This document shows, piece after piece, positions 16,535-24,650 of a DNA stretch of 48,582 bases. The notes below the pieces were generated by a model, which saw nothing but the letters and a program-made list of their open reading frames with translations, ran no database searches and was not told the DNA's origin. Every line of letters begins with the position of its first letter. Within the stretch, counting starts at the first letter, position 1. A program made the position numbers and the translations under genes. Source of the DNA: an uncultured Oscillospiraceae bacterium (GTDB taxonomy: Bacteria > Bacillota > Clostridia > Oscillospirales > Oscillospiraceae); contig CAKUHU010000009.1 in the NCBI GenBank assembly GCA_934659425.1, positions 1 to 48,582 of the forward strand. The letters are read 5' to 3'.

Positions 16535-16563
16535 TTGCCCGGACGGCGGATTTTTGATATGAT
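16535..16563 (+). promoter_or_regulatory. Promoter of the thyA-folA operon
   Basis: TTGCCC (16535-16540) and TATGAT (16558-16563) are 17 bases apart, 38 bases before thyA. A nearby TTGACA at 16521 is too far from the -10 to be used with it. Confidence 0.65.
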
Positions 16564-16601
16564 AGACACAATATCAAAACAGGAAAAGGAGAGAGCGCAC
16601 G

Positions 16602-17432
16602 ATGAGCCGCGCCGATGAAGTTTTTCTCCAAAATTGCCGGGATATTCTGGACCATGGAGTCTGGGACACCGCCTTGCCCGTGCGACCCAAGTGGGAGGAT
16701 GGGGCCAGCGCTCACACGGTCAAACTATTTGGAGTGGTCAACCGTTACGATCTGCGGGAGGAGTTCCCTATTCTCACGGTCCGGCACCAGTATTTGAAGA
16801 GTGCGGTGGACGAGCTGCTGTGGATCTGGCAGAAGAAATCCAACCATATCCAGGATCTCGCCAGCCATGTCTGGGATGCCTGGGCCGATGAAGAGGGATC
16901 CATTGGCAAGGCCTATGGCTATCAGTTGGGGGTCAAGCACCATTATCGAGAAGGGGATATGGACCAGGTGGACCGGGTGCTCTATGACCTGAAGCACAAT
17001 CCGGCCTCCCGGCGCATTTTGACCAATCTTTACAACCACCACGATTTATCGGAGATGGCCCTCTATCCCTGTGCCTATTCCATGACCTTTAACGTGTCGG
17101 GAAACGTCTTGAATGGGATCTTGAACCAGCGCAGCCAGGATATGCTCACCGCCAACGGCTGGAATGTGATGCAGTATGCGGCGTTGCTGATGATGCTGGC
17201 CCAGGTGTCCGGCCTGGTCCCCGGCGAGCTGGTCCACGTGATCGCCGACGCCCATATCTATGACCGCCATGTGCCCATCGTGGAGGAGCTTTTGACCCGG
17301 GAGCCCTATCCGGCCCCCAAGGTGTGGATGGATCCGGCAGTCACGGATTTCTATTCCTTTACGAAGGACTCCTTCCGGCTGGAGGGCTATCGGTGCCATG
17401 AGCTGGAGGGAAAGATCCCGGTGGCTGTGTGA
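16602..17432 (+). CDS. thyA: Thymidylate synthase
   Basis: This 276-residue cytoplasmic enzyme methylates dUMP to dTMP with methylene-tetrahydrofolate. The catalytic Cys is about residue 157 in ALYPCAYSMTF. The phosphate-binding and folate parts are visible as LNQRSQDML, NGWNVMQYAALLMML and IADAHIYDRHVP. The sequence is of the divergent clostridial ThyA type, with PCAYSM in place of the more common PCHY. GGAAAAGGAGAG precedes the ATG. The DHFR gene, which regenerates the oxidised folate, follows 31 bases later in the same transcript, giving a complete dTMP cycle. Confidence 0.94.
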   Translation: MSRADEVFLQNCRDILDHGVWDTALPVRPKWEDGASAHTVKLFGVVNRYDLREEFPILTVRHQYLKSAVDELLWIWQKKSNHIQDLASHVWDAWADEEGSIGKAYGYQLGVKHHYREGDMDQVDRVLYDLKHNPASRRILTNLYNHHDLSEMALYPCAYSMTFNVSGNVLNGILNQRSQDMLTANGWNVMQYAALLMMLAQVSGLVPGELVHVIADAHIYDRHVPIVEELLTREPYPAPKVWMDPAVTDFYSFTKDSFRLEGYRCHELEGKIPVAV

Positions 17433-17463
17433 TGATCCATGAAGTGAATGGGGAGGAAGTGCC

Positions 17464-17940
17464 ATGAAAGCCATTGTCGCAGTGGACCAGCATTGGGCCA
17501 TTGGGCGGGAGGGAAAGCTGCTGTGTCCCATCTCCGCGGACTTAAAGCGGTTTAAAACCCTGACCATGGGCCATCCGGTGATTTTGGGCCGGAAGACGCT
17601 GGCCACGTTCCCCGGCGGCCGCCCCCTGCCGGGGCGGAGGAACTTGATCCTCTCCCGAGACCCGGAGTTCCACGTGGAGGGAGGAGAGGTTTTCCACAGC
17701 CTGGAGGAGCTGCTGACCCAGGCCCCCGAGGATAGTGCGGTGATCGGCGGCGAGAGCGTCTATCGGAGGTTGTTGGAGTATTGCGATGCCGTCTGCCTCA
17801 CAAAAATTATGTCAACTTTTGAGGCGGATGCCTTTTTTCCAGACTTGGATCGGGACCCGGCCTGGCGGCCGACGGAGGCCGAGCCAGTTCAGGAGGAAAA
17901 CGGCATACGGTTTCAATATGTGACATACAGGCGGAAGTGA
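17464..17940 (+). CDS. folA: Dihydrofolate reductase
   Basis: This 158-residue enzyme reduces dihydrofolate to tetrahydrofolate with NADPH. Motifs are MKAIVAVDQHWAIGREGKLL at the N-terminus (the W-A-I-G Met20-type loop), GHPVILGRKTLATFPG for NADPH binding, RNLILSRD and the VIGGESVY motif. Asp (SADLKRFK) fills the acidic active-site position. It shares the operon with thyA and ends four bases before the NUDIX gene. Confidence 0.95.
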   Translation: MKAIVAVDQHWAIGREGKLLCPISADLKRFKTLTMGHPVILGRKTLATFPGGRPLPGRRNLILSRDPEFHVEGGEVFHSLEELLTQAPEDSAVIGGESVYRRLLEYCDAVCLTKIMSTFEADAFFPDLDRDPAWRPTEAEPVQEENGIRFQYVTYRRK

Positions 17941-17944
17941 TAGG

Positions 17945-18508
17945 ATGTACCTGGACGATATTCGTGCCTATGTCCCCCAATCGGAGGCCGAGGCAGCGGA
18001 CAAGAAACAGATATTATATTATGTAAATCAATTTCCCGATACTATTCTCACCCGGCAGAACAAGGTGGCCCATATCACCGCCTCGGGCTTTATCCTCAGC
18101 GGGGATGGACAGTGGGTGCTGATGGCTCATCACAATATTTATAGGGTATGGGCCTGGACCGGCGGCCACGCCGATGGGGAGGAGGATCTACTCTCGGTGG
18201 CCATGCGGGAGGCCAGGGAGGAGACTGGGGCGGCGCATATCCGCCCGCTGTGCAGCGAGATCGCCTCGTTGGAGATCCTGCCGGTGTGGGGCCATGTGAA
18301 GCGGGGGGAGCACGTCCCCGCCCATCTGCATCTCAATGTCTCCTACCTTCTGACTGCCGATCGGAATGGTCCTCTGACCATCCGGGAGGGGGAGAACAGT
18401 CAGGTGGCTTGGCTCCCGGCAGATCGGCTGCTGGAGTTGACCGATGAGTGGCAGATGGACCCGGTTTACACCAAACTGCTGGAGCGGGGGCGAAAGCTGC
18501 TGGGATGA
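17945..18508 (+). CDS. NUDIX hydrolase
   Basis: This 187-residue protein has a complete Nudix box: GGHADGEEDLLSVAMREA is followed by REETGA, matching GX5EX7REUXEEXGU. The HITASGFILSGDGQWVLMAH strand before it and VSYLLTADRNGPLTI after it are normal for the fold. The substrate, a nucleoside diphosphate linked to X, cannot be predicted. Its place directly after thyA-folA suggests nucleotide-pool or oxidised-nucleotide housekeeping, as an inference. Confidence 0.9.
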   Translation: MYLDDIRAYVPQSEAEAADKKQILYYVNQFPDTILTRQNKVAHITASGFILSGDGQWVLMAHHNIYRVWAWTGGHADGEEDLLSVAMREAREETGAAHIRPLCSEIASLEILPVWGHVKRGEHVPAHLHLNVSYLLTADRNGPLTIREGENSQVAWLPADRLLELTDEWQMDPVYTKLLERGRKLLG

Positions 18509-18588
18509 CGCGGAGCTCTACTCAGCGTAGGTTGTCCGGCGGCGAAAAGGCTGGTATCATCCTTTCCAGAGAGAAAGGAGTGATTGGA

Positions 18589-19176
18589 ATGGACAGCTAT
18601 GTGACAGGGAATGTAATCAAGACGCTGCGGGAGAAAAAGGGCTATACCCAAAAGCAGTTGGCCGACCGCCTTTTGGTCAGTGATAAGGCGGTGAGCAAAT
18701 GGGAGACAGGGAGGGGACTGCCCGATTTGAGCCTGCTGGAGCCGCTGGGTGCGGCGTTGGGGGTATCGGCGGCCGAGCTTCTTTCTGGAGAGCACATCAC
18801 CAACCGAAACCGGGCGGGCGATCCGCTCCGGGCGCGGTTTTACGTGTGTCCGGTCTGCGGAAACGTGATCTATGCCATGGGCGAGGGAGCCTTCCACTGC
18901 TGCGGGGTGGCCCTGCCTCCCTTAGAGGCGGAGGAGACGGATAGAGAGCACGCTGCCAAGCTCGAGGAGTGGGATGGGGGACTCTATGTCTCCCTGGATC
19001 ACCCCATGAGGAAGGATCATTTCCTCGCCTTTATCGCCCAGGTGCGCTTTGACCGGGTCGAATTGGTAAAGCTCTATCCGGAACAGACGGCCGCGGCGAG
19101 GCTCTCTCATTGGCCGGGGGCGGTGGTGTACGCCTACTGCAACCGCCACGGGCTTTTTCGGCTCTCAAAAGGATAA
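18589..19176 (+). CDS. XRE-type HTH regulator fused to a desulfoferrodoxin-like (superoxide reductase) domain
   Basis: The protein has 195 residues. Residues 5-65 form a Cro/CI helix-turn-helix (IKTLREKKGYTQKQLADRLL, then SDKAVSKWETGRGLPDLSLL). Residues 85-112 are a desulforedoxin-like iron site with C87, C90, C104 and C105 (YVCPVCGN...FHCCG). Residues 118-192 are the superoxide-reductase barrel with the expected centre II ligands H121, H138, H144, C184 and H187 (LDHPMRKDHF and YCNRHGLF). All metal ligands of a two-iron SOR are present, so the domain may be active or act as a redox sensor for the HTH. GAAAGGAG precedes ATG 18589. It follows the NUDIX gene but probably has its own control. Confidence 0.85.
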   Translation: MDSYVTGNVIKTLREKKGYTQKQLADRLLVSDKAVSKWETGRGLPDLSLLEPLGAALGVSAAELLSGEHITNRNRAGDPLRARFYVCPVCGNVIYAMGEGAFHCCGVALPPLEAEETDREHAAKLEEWDGGLYVSLDHPMRKDHFLAFIAQVRFDRVELVKLYPEQTAAARLSHWPGAVVYAYCNRHGLFRLSKG

Positions 19177-19207
19177 AAAACCGCCGGCGCAGTGCCGGCG
19201 GTTTTTT
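19175..19207. terminator. Bidirectional terminator
   Basis: A 14-bp perfect stem flanked by six A and six T (19175-19188 with 19194-19207) separates the convergent HTH-SOR gene and aminotransferase gene and should work both ways. Confidence 0.92.
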
Positions 19208-19213
19208 ACGCTG

Positions 19214-20413
19214 TCAGGATCTTGCAGTTATCAGCTCCCGGATGACATCGCCTAAGATCCGAATGCCCTCCTCGATCTTTTCGTCGGAGCTGTTGGTGTA
19301 GTTGAGGCGCATGGAACGCACCCGCCTCTCTGTCTCATAGAAGGGGTCTCCGGCGCAGATCAAAACGCCCCGTTTGAGGGCGGCGCTCTGCACATCTACG
19401 GCTGCGATCCCCTCGGGCATGGTGGCCCAGAGGAACATGCCGCCGTCGGGCCTGGTGTAGGAGCAGCCCTTGGGAAAATATTTGTCCATGGCGGCGATCA
19501 TCAGATCCGATTGGTGTGCATAGAGCTCCCGAATCTGGTTGGTGTGGGCCTCCAGGTCGTTATCTTCAAGATACTGAGATAGGACCATCTGACTGAAGAT
19601 GTTGGTGTGCAGGTCCATGATCTGCTTGTAGATGATGAGCTTTTTCCGCAAGAGCTCGTTTTTGCACACGATCCAGCCGATCCGCATGCCGGGGGAGAGG
19701 ATCTTGGAGAAGGTGCCCACCATGCAGCACTGTTCCCCCAAATAATGACGGAAGGAGAGTCCGCCCTCACCCCGGAAACGGAGTTCGCCATAGGGGTCAT
19801 CCTCCACCAGGAGAACGTCGGTGCCGGACAGGATGGACGAGACCTTTTCCCGGACTTGGGGTGTGTATGTAAGGCCAGTGGGATTTTGAAAGGTGGGGAC
19901 AGTGTAAAACACCTTGGGAGAGTGACGCTTGAGAAGCTCGGACAAGGCGTCGCAGTCCACACCATCACCGTTGAGTTTGACGGTGAGCACCTTGGGGTCA
20001 TAGAGATGGAATGTCTGGAGCGCCACCAAATAAGTGGGGTTTTCTAAAAGAATCTCATCACCGGGATCGATGAGAACAGCGCCGATCATATCCAATACCT
20101 GTTGAGAGCCATTGGTGATGATAACTTCGTCAGCGGTAACGTCATCGACACCCAGACGGTGGTACCGTTTGGCGATATATTCCCGCAGGGGAGCATAGCC
20201 GGCTGTGGAGTGGTACTGCAGGGCGGCAACGCCGTGCTGCTCCAGCACTTTGTCGGCGGCTTTTTTCATGTCCTCTATCGGGAAAGCGATGGGGTTGGGG
20301 AAGCCGCCGCCGAAGGAGATCAGGTTGGGGGTGGTGGAGGCACTCAGCATGGCGTCCACGAATTCGCCGGGGAAATCAGATTTGGTTAATTTCTTTGAAA
20401 TTTTTATGTTCAT
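19214..20413 (-). CDS. Class I/II PLP-dependent aminotransferase (LysN/MocR-like catalytic fold)
   Basis: This is a 399-residue fold-type I enzyme. The PLP Lys lies in MVGTFSKILSPGMRIGWIV. Other family features are NGSQQVLDMIGAVLIDPGDE, the NPTG motif in TFQNPTGLTYTP, and VLLVEDDPYGELRF. The closest known types are 2-aminoadipate / aromatic aminotransferases of the LysN group; no HTH is present, so it is not a MocR regulator. The amino donor and acceptor cannot be predicted. ATG 20413 is chosen; GTG codons at 20422-20425 are possible but are too close to the AAAAGGGG. It is the last gene of the glf operon, 19 bases after the glycosyltransferase. Confidence 0.88.
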   Translation of the reverse strand: MNIKISKKLTKSDFPGEFVDAMLSASTTPNLISFGGGFPNPIAFPIEDMKKAADKVLEQHGVAALQYHSTAGYAPLREYIAKRYHRLGVDDVTADEVIITNGSQQVLDMIGAVLIDPGDEILLENPTYLVALQTFHLYDPKVLTVKLNGDGVDCDALSELLKRHSPKVFYTVPTFQNPTGLTYTPQVREKVSSILSGTDVLLVEDDPYGELRFRGEGGLSFRHYLGEQCCMVGTFSKILSPGMRIGWIVCKNELLRKKLIIYKQIMDLHTNIFSQMVLSQYLEDNDLEAHTNQIRELYAHQSDLMIAAMDKYFPKGCSYTRPDGGMFLWATMPEGIAAVDVQSAALKRGVLICAGDPFYETERRVRSMRLNYTNSSDEKIEEGIRILGDVIRELITARS

Positions 20414-20432
20414 TGGTAACACCACACCCCTT

Positions 20433-21461
20433 TTAATTAAACTTATAAATCTGCCGGGCCATACGGTAGAGGGATACCGACAGTTTTCGCCCTTGGTAGC
20501 CGGGGATGACTCCCACGGTGGACAGGGACCGGTACTTCAGCTTGTGGTGAAGGGCGGGGTCTGCCTCCCGCAGGTGTTCCCACAATTCTGTCTTCATTCC
20601 CAGCGCCTCCGGTGTGCCGGCAATATTGAGGAAGACGGAGGAGATGGTCATCATCATGGAGAGGTAACTGGTCATATACCGTCCCAGCTTGGGGTGGGCG
20701 GCCTTGACCGCCTTCAGATCCCGGGCGGCGATCATCAGCCGGGTCACCCGGACCTGCTGGTCCACCCGGCCCACCATCACCTTCTCGTTGACGCTCTGGT
20801 CAGAGCGGCCAATGAAGTAGCGGTAGAGGTCCAGATCCATATAGTAGATGGATTTCACATCAGGCAGAGGTTGGTAGACAAAGATGTTGTCCACATAAAA
20901 GGTGTGCTTGGGAAGCTCCAGGCCGCAGTCCCGAAGGAGCTGGGTACGGTAGATGACCGAGTGCATCAAGAGATACTGGGAGGGACGGAACCGGCCCATT
21001 TCCTCCCAAGTGAACACCCGCTCCTGGGGAAATACGTTGCGGTAGCGCATGACCCGCTGGGTATTGTCCTCCACATGCTCATAGACATAGTTGGCGATGA
21101 GCAGATCCAGCGGTTGGGGCCAGCGGGCGCACTCCCGGAGCTTATCGAGCACCTTCTGTAAGGCCTGAGTGTCCAGCCAGTCATCGGAGTCCACTACTTT
21201 ATAGTACATCCCAGTAGCGTTGCGGATGCCCTGATTGACGCCCTCGCCGTGGCCGCCGTTGGGCTGGTGGATGACGCGGATGATGTCGGGGTATTGCTGG
21301 GCATAGCGGTCACAGATGGCCGGAGTGTCATCCTTGGTGGAACCGTCGTCCACCAAGATGATTTCGATGTCGTCTCCGCCGGTCAAAAGAGTCTCAATAC
21401 AGTGGTCCATATAGGCCGCTGAATTGTAGCAGGGGACCGCAAAGGTCAGTATCTTTTCCAA
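20433..21461 (-). CDS. GT-A family 2 glycosyltransferase
   Basis: This 342-residue GT2 enzyme begins ILTFAVPCYNSAAYMDHCIE. It has the nucleotide-sugar motif IILVDDGSTKDDT, the GGHGEGVNQGI acceptor-side motif and the metal-binding DSDDW (KVVDSDDWLD). No membrane helix is evident, so it is probably a cytosolic enzyme at the membrane face. The gene starts five bases after the stop of UDP-galactopyranose mutase, which suggests that it transfers galactofuranose or acts in the same surface-glycan pathway. The acceptor is unknown. Confidence 0.9.
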   Translation of the reverse strand: MEKILTFAVPCYNSAAYMDHCIETLLTGGDDIEIILVDDGSTKDDTPAICDRYAQQYPDIIRVIHQPNGGHGEGVNQGIRNATGMYYKVVDSDDWLDTQALQKVLDKLRECARWPQPLDLLIANYVYEHVEDNTQRVMRYRNVFPQERVFTWEEMGRFRPSQYLLMHSVIYRTQLLRDCGLELPKHTFYVDNIFVYQPLPDVKSIYYMDLDLYRYFIGRSDQSVNEKVMVGRVDQQVRVTRLMIAARDLKAVKAAHPKLGRYMTSYLSMMMTISSVFLNIAGTPEALGMKTELWEHLREADPALHHKLKYRSLSTVGVIPGYQGRKLSVSLYRMARQIYKFN

Positions 21462-21466
21462 GAGGT

Positions 21467-22633
21467 TCAGCCTCCCAAGAGCCCGTCAGCCAGGCGCAGT
21501 GCCCGGCTGACGATGACGTCCATATTATAATATTGATACTCCGCCAGCCTGCCCAAGAGCTTCAAATTGCCGTACTGTTCGGCCAGGGCGGCATATCGGC
21601 TGTAGAGGTCATTGTTTTCCCGGTTGATGATGGCATAATAGGGGATCTGTCCTTCCGCGCCGGTATAGGCTGTGGAGAACTCCTTCATGATGGTGGTGAT
21701 TCCCGGTTTTTCCTGCCCGGTGAGCCGCTTGAACTCGGTGATGCGGGTGTAGGGCTGGTCCATGGTGTAATTTACAGTGCCGTGGGTTTGATAGAAGTCC
21801 TGACAGTGTGTCTCGAACTGGAACTCCAAAGAGCGGTATGGAAGCTGCCCAAACCGATAGGCAAAGAGCTCATCCAATGCGCCGGTGTAAACGATGGGGC
21901 CGTCAAAGGGCTGGCCGTCCAGCAGGACCTTTTCGCCCAGTGTCAAGCGGGAGATGGCGTCGGTTTCCAGTTCCACGGTGATGTTGGGGTGATCCAGGAT
22001 CTTTTGGAAGATGGGCGTATATCCCTCTAAGGGCATCCCCTGATAGGGATCCTGAAAATAGCGGCAGTCCCGGGAGAGAAACACAGGTACCCGGGCGGTG
22101 GTGTTGGGGTCGATGTCCTCGGGCCTTTGGCCCCACTGCTTCATCGTATAGTGGACAAACACATGTTCATAGACATAATCAGCCAAGGCGGAGATCTCAG
22201 GATCGGGATTTTCCCGCAGCTCTAAAATAGTAACCTTTTTCTCAGCGCCGTAAACACCGATGAGCTTATCGGCCAGTTCTCTGGCCTTGGGCTGCCCGAA
22301 GGCCACTGCTAAGGAGAGAAGGTTGAAAGGCACCGGCATTTGGGTGCGTCCGCTGCCGGTGGGGATGTTGGCCACCACCTCATGCTGGTAATTTCTCCAG
22401 GCAGTGTATTGGGATAAGTAGTCATAGGCCCGCTTATCGCCGGTATGGAAGATGTGGGGACCATATTGGTGGATCAGGATGCCGGAATCGTCCAGACGGT
22501 CATAGGCGTTGCCGCCTACGTGATCCCGTCGCTCCAGCACAAGGACCTTTTTCCCGCCCCGGCGGGCCAATTCTCCGGCAGTCACCGCTCCGGCAAAGCC
22601 GGCGCCGATGACCAGACAGTCATAATGTGCCAT
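21467..22633 (-). CDS. glf: UDP-galactopyranose mutase
   Basis: This is a 388-residue flavoenzyme that interconverts UDP-galactopyranose and UDP-galactofuranose. The N-terminal FAD motif is YDCLVIGAGFAGAVTAGELA. The mutase-specific segments are RRDHVGGNAYD, QYGPHIFHTGDKRAYDYLSQ, YEHVFVHYTMKQWG and VPVFLSRDCRYFQDPYQGMP, and the last contains conserved substrate-binding Arg/Tyr residues. AGAAGGAG lies seven bases before ATG 22633. It leads an operon with a GT2 and an aminotransferase and implies galactofuranose in a surface polymer. Confidence 0.95.
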   Translation of the reverse strand: MAHYDCLVIGAGFAGAVTAGELARRGGKKVLVLERRDHVGGNAYDRLDDSGILIHQYGPHIFHTGDKRAYDYLSQYTAWRNYQHEVVANIPTGSGRTQMPVPFNLLSLAVAFGQPKARELADKLIGVYGAEKKVTILELRENPDPEISALADYVYEHVFVHYTMKQWGQRPEDIDPNTTARVPVFLSRDCRYFQDPYQGMPLEGYTPIFQKILDHPNITVELETDAISRLTLGEKVLLDGQPFDGPIVYTGALDELFAYRFGQLPYRSLEFQFETHCQDFYQTHGTVNYTMDQPYTRITEFKRLTGQEKPGITTIMKEFSTAYTGAEGQIPYYAIINRENNDLYSRYAALAEQYGNLKLLGRLAEYQYYNMDVIVSRALRLADGLLGG

Positions 22634-22674
22634 AGTGCACTCCTTCTGTTTTGTTGGGGACATAAGCCATATCT

Positions 22675-22683
22675 ATTGTAGCA
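22675..22683 (-). promoter_or_regulatory. Extended -10 promoter of the glf operon
   Basis: On the minus strand TGCTACAAT forms an extended -10 (TGn-TACAAT) 41 bases before glf; no clear -35 is seen. Confidence 0.5.
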
Positions 22684-22743
22684 CAGGACGGGAGAAAGAA
22701 AAAAGAAAGATTGTCTTAAAAATTTTTCTCCGGCGCGGAAGGA

Positions 22744-23274
22744 TCAGCAAAAAGTGTCCTTGTAGTTCTGAATGGCCTGACGGATTACTTCCTTGGCCTC
22801 TGCGCAGCCCTTGGTGTCGCCGGCCACAGCCTCCTTGCCCTCTAAGGTTTTGTAGACGGAGAAGAAGTGAGCCATCTCCTCCGAAATGTGGTCGGGCAGT
22901 TCGGAAATGTCATGGTAGCCGTTATAGGTGGGATCGGCGAAGGGAATGGCAATGATCTTTTCATCGTTTTTGCCGCCATCCAGCATGGAGATATAGCCGA
23001 TGGGGTAGCAGCGGACCAAGGTCAGGGGGTCCAGGACCTCAGAGCATAGCACCAGCACGTCCAGAGGGTCTCCATCGTCACCGTAGCTCCTGGGGATGAA
23101 GCCGTAGTTGGCGGGATAGTGGGTGGAGGTATACAGGATGCGGTCCAGAATGATGAGGCCGGTGGTCTTGTCCAGTTCATATTTTTTCTTGCTGCCCTTG
23201 GGGATCTCGATCACGGCGAGAAAGTCGTCGGGAGCGATGCGCTTGGGGTCTATATCGTGCCAAATATTTGTCAT
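22744..23274 (-). CDS. ppa: Inorganic pyrophosphatase (family I)
   Basis: This 176-residue cytoplasmic enzyme hydrolyses pyrophosphate. The metal-binding signature DGDPLDVLVL is intact. Flanking family features are VIEIPKGSKKKYELDKTTG, THYPANYGFIPRSYGDDGDP and DEKIIAIP. Start 23274 is set by AAAGGAG nine bases upstream; the longer frame upstream is not family-like. It is monocistronic with its own promoter. Confidence 0.96.
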   Translation of the reverse strand: MTNIWHDIDPKRIAPDDFLAVIEIPKGSKKKYELDKTTGLIILDRILYTSTHYPANYGFIPRSYGDDGDPLDVLVLCSEVLDPLTLVRCYPIGYISMLDGGKNDEKIIAIPFADPTYNGYHDISELPDHISEEMAHFFSVYKTLEGKEAVAGDTKGCAEAKEVIRQAIQNYKDTFC

Positions 23275-23323
23275 GGAAGACACTCCTTTGTCTGTTGGGG
23301 CTTGATCAAACAATACCATTTTC

Positions 23324-23352
23324 ATTATAAACGTTTGAAACAGAAAATACAA
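23324..23352 (-). promoter_or_regulatory. Promoter of ppa
   Basis: On the minus strand TTGTAT (23347-23352) and a perfect TATAAT (23324-23329) are 17 bases apart, about 50 bases before the ppa start. Confidence 0.8.
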
Positions 23353-23384
23353 GGCGGGGAATGATACAAAAACAATCCATGGAA

Positions 23385-23419
23385 AAAGAAGACGCCTGCC
23401 ATCTTTTGGATGGCAGGCG
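23385..23419 (-). terminator. Terminator of the SASP gene
   Basis: An 11-bp perfect stem (23393-23403 with 23409-23419) is followed on the minus strand by TCTTCTTTTT, directly after the SASP stop. Confidence 0.9.
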
Positions 23420-23439
23420 CCCACTTGGACGGGGAAAGC

Positions 23440-23640
23440 TTACTTCATGCCGTTCTCATAAGCCTCGATCATCTTTTTGACCATCTGGCCGCCGACGGAG
23501 CCGGCCTCACGGCTGGTCAAATCGCCGTTGTAGCCCTGCTTCAGGTTGACGCCTACTTCCTGGGCGGCCTCCATTTTAAACTTGTTCAGAGCCTCGCGGG
23601 CGCTGGGGACAACAGGCTGATTAGAATTGGTGTTGCTCAT
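23440..23640 (-). CDS. Alpha/beta-type small acid-soluble spore protein
   Basis: This 66-residue protein coats and protects DNA in the dormant spore and feeds amino acids to the germinating cell. The germination-protease site is KMEAAQEVGV, and the DNA-binding regions read KQGYNGDLTSREAGSVGGQM and VKKMI. I use ATG 23640: an AGAGGAG lies about ten bases upstream, whereas the ATG at 23649 follows it by one base. Forespore (sigma-G) control is expected for the family, but I could not identify a convincing promoter. Confidence 0.94.
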   Translation of the reverse strand: MSNTNSNQPVVPSAREALNKFKMEAAQEVGVNLKQGYNGDLTSREAGSVGGQMVKKMIEAYENGMK

Positions 23641-23975
23641 AATTCGCATCTCCTCTTTTTCTTTGTTGATGTCTGTGAGATTCGGTTGGATTGAGAATCC
23701 GAACCTATCTTTGCCTCAGCGCGATTTTCTATGCGCCGCCGCTGCTGCCAAATGGTGGATTCCCAGTTGGAGGAGGCCCGGTTATGTTTGGGGGAAATGC
23801 TGTATGTGTGTACGCATGAGAATGGACACAATTTTATGCAAATAAAGATATTTTCATTTTCCAATCAAATATTTTGGCACCAGCGCCTTGCACTTATGTG
23901 TGCAGCTGTTCCAAAGGGCTCTTGGACAGAGGGAGCGGTTTTCCCCTGCTGGGGACAGAGGGGAAGGATGGATAC
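23641..23975. other. Gene-free spacer upstream of the SASP gene
   Basis: No credible gene is seen. The segment 23820-23880 is AT-rich and carries TGCATA-like boxes on the minus strand that could belong to a forespore promoter, but spacing and match are poor. The 100-aa plus-strand frame here has no family-like sequence. Confidence 0.5.
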
Positions 23976-24008
23976 AAAAAAGGAGCAGCCCCTCAAAGGA
24001 ACTGCTCC
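23976..24008 (-). terminator. Terminator of the small minus-strand gene at 24022
   Basis: The stem GGAGCAG / CTGCTCC (23982-23988 with 24002-24008), with further AGG/CCT pairing inside, is followed on the minus strand by six T. Confidence 0.8.
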
Positions 24009-24021
24009 AGTTAGTTTGCTG

Positions 24022-24438
24022 TTAAGGATTTTCTGTATCTACTAAGATATGATCGGTGCCGTGCTGCTCAAACTCAGCGATATAGGCGTCAATGCGGGAG
24101 GCCAGCTCTTGGTAATTGGTCTCATCAATGGGCACATCATCCATATCCCGGCGGGCCAGATCCTCCGCCAGGATATCAAAAAAGACATTATTTTCATATT
24201 CCATGATGGCCTCGTGGATGCCTCCCTCGGCAAAGGCCTGGGAAGGCACGGCCTCTCCCTGCCAAAATTCGGTGAGGCTGTCCATCCCCAGCTCCTTGGC
24301 CTTTAAAAACAAAAGGCTTTCCACTTCGTCATAGTCGGCAAACCGGTCCTCTCCCCGGGTGGAGTTCAGGATCCAGTTGCCGATATAAGCCATATCCAGC
24401 AGGCGTCGAAACTGCTTTCGCGTCAGCTCCAGCTTCAT
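24022..24438 (-). CDS. Uncharacterised 138-residue protein
   Basis: The family was not recognised. The protein is acidic, soluble and apparently mainly helical, with MKLELTRKQFRRLLDMAYIG at the start and a long acidic middle (EAIMEYENNVFFDILAEDLA). It has no signal peptide or membrane segment. The gene looks real: AAGGAGGT lies about nine bases before ATG 24438, a consensus promoter is upstream and a terminator follows. Its close relatives are probably conserved hypothetical proteins of clostridia; no function is offered. Confidence 0.8.
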   Translation of the reverse strand: MKLELTRKQFRRLLDMAYIGNWILNSTRGEDRFADYDEVESLLFLKAKELGMDSLTEFWQGEAVPSQAFAEGGIHEAIMEYENNVFFDILAEDLARRDMDDVPIDETNYQELASRIDAYIAEFEQHGTDHILVDTENP

Positions 24439-24502
24439 GGGAAGATACCTCCTTACCACGACCGGATTGATGTGCCGGGCGAATCTCCGTCCCGTTTACT
24501 AT

Positions 24503-24530
24503 ATTATAATGCCCATTGAAAAAATGTCAA
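24503..24530 (-). promoter_or_regulatory. Consensus sigma-A promoter of the gene at 24022
   Basis: On the minus strand TTGACA (24525-24530) and TATAAT (24503-24508) are both perfect, with a 16-base spacer. Confidence 0.85.
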
Positions 24531-24575
24531 ACGGAGGAGAAGACGGATTTTTCGGAAAAGGGCGGAAAATTCTCC

Positions 24576-24604
24576 TTGCCTTTCCAATCAAAACAGCATA
24601 TCAT
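24576..24604 (+). promoter_or_regulatory. Promoter of murI
   Basis: TTGCCT (24576-24581) and TATCAT (24599-24604) are 17 bases apart, 46 bases before murI; the -10 also overlaps an AT-rich ATATAAAA. Confidence 0.55.
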
Positions 24605-24650
24605 ATAAAAGATTCCGTTTTTTTGCAATTTTCAGAAGGGGGAGAGGACT

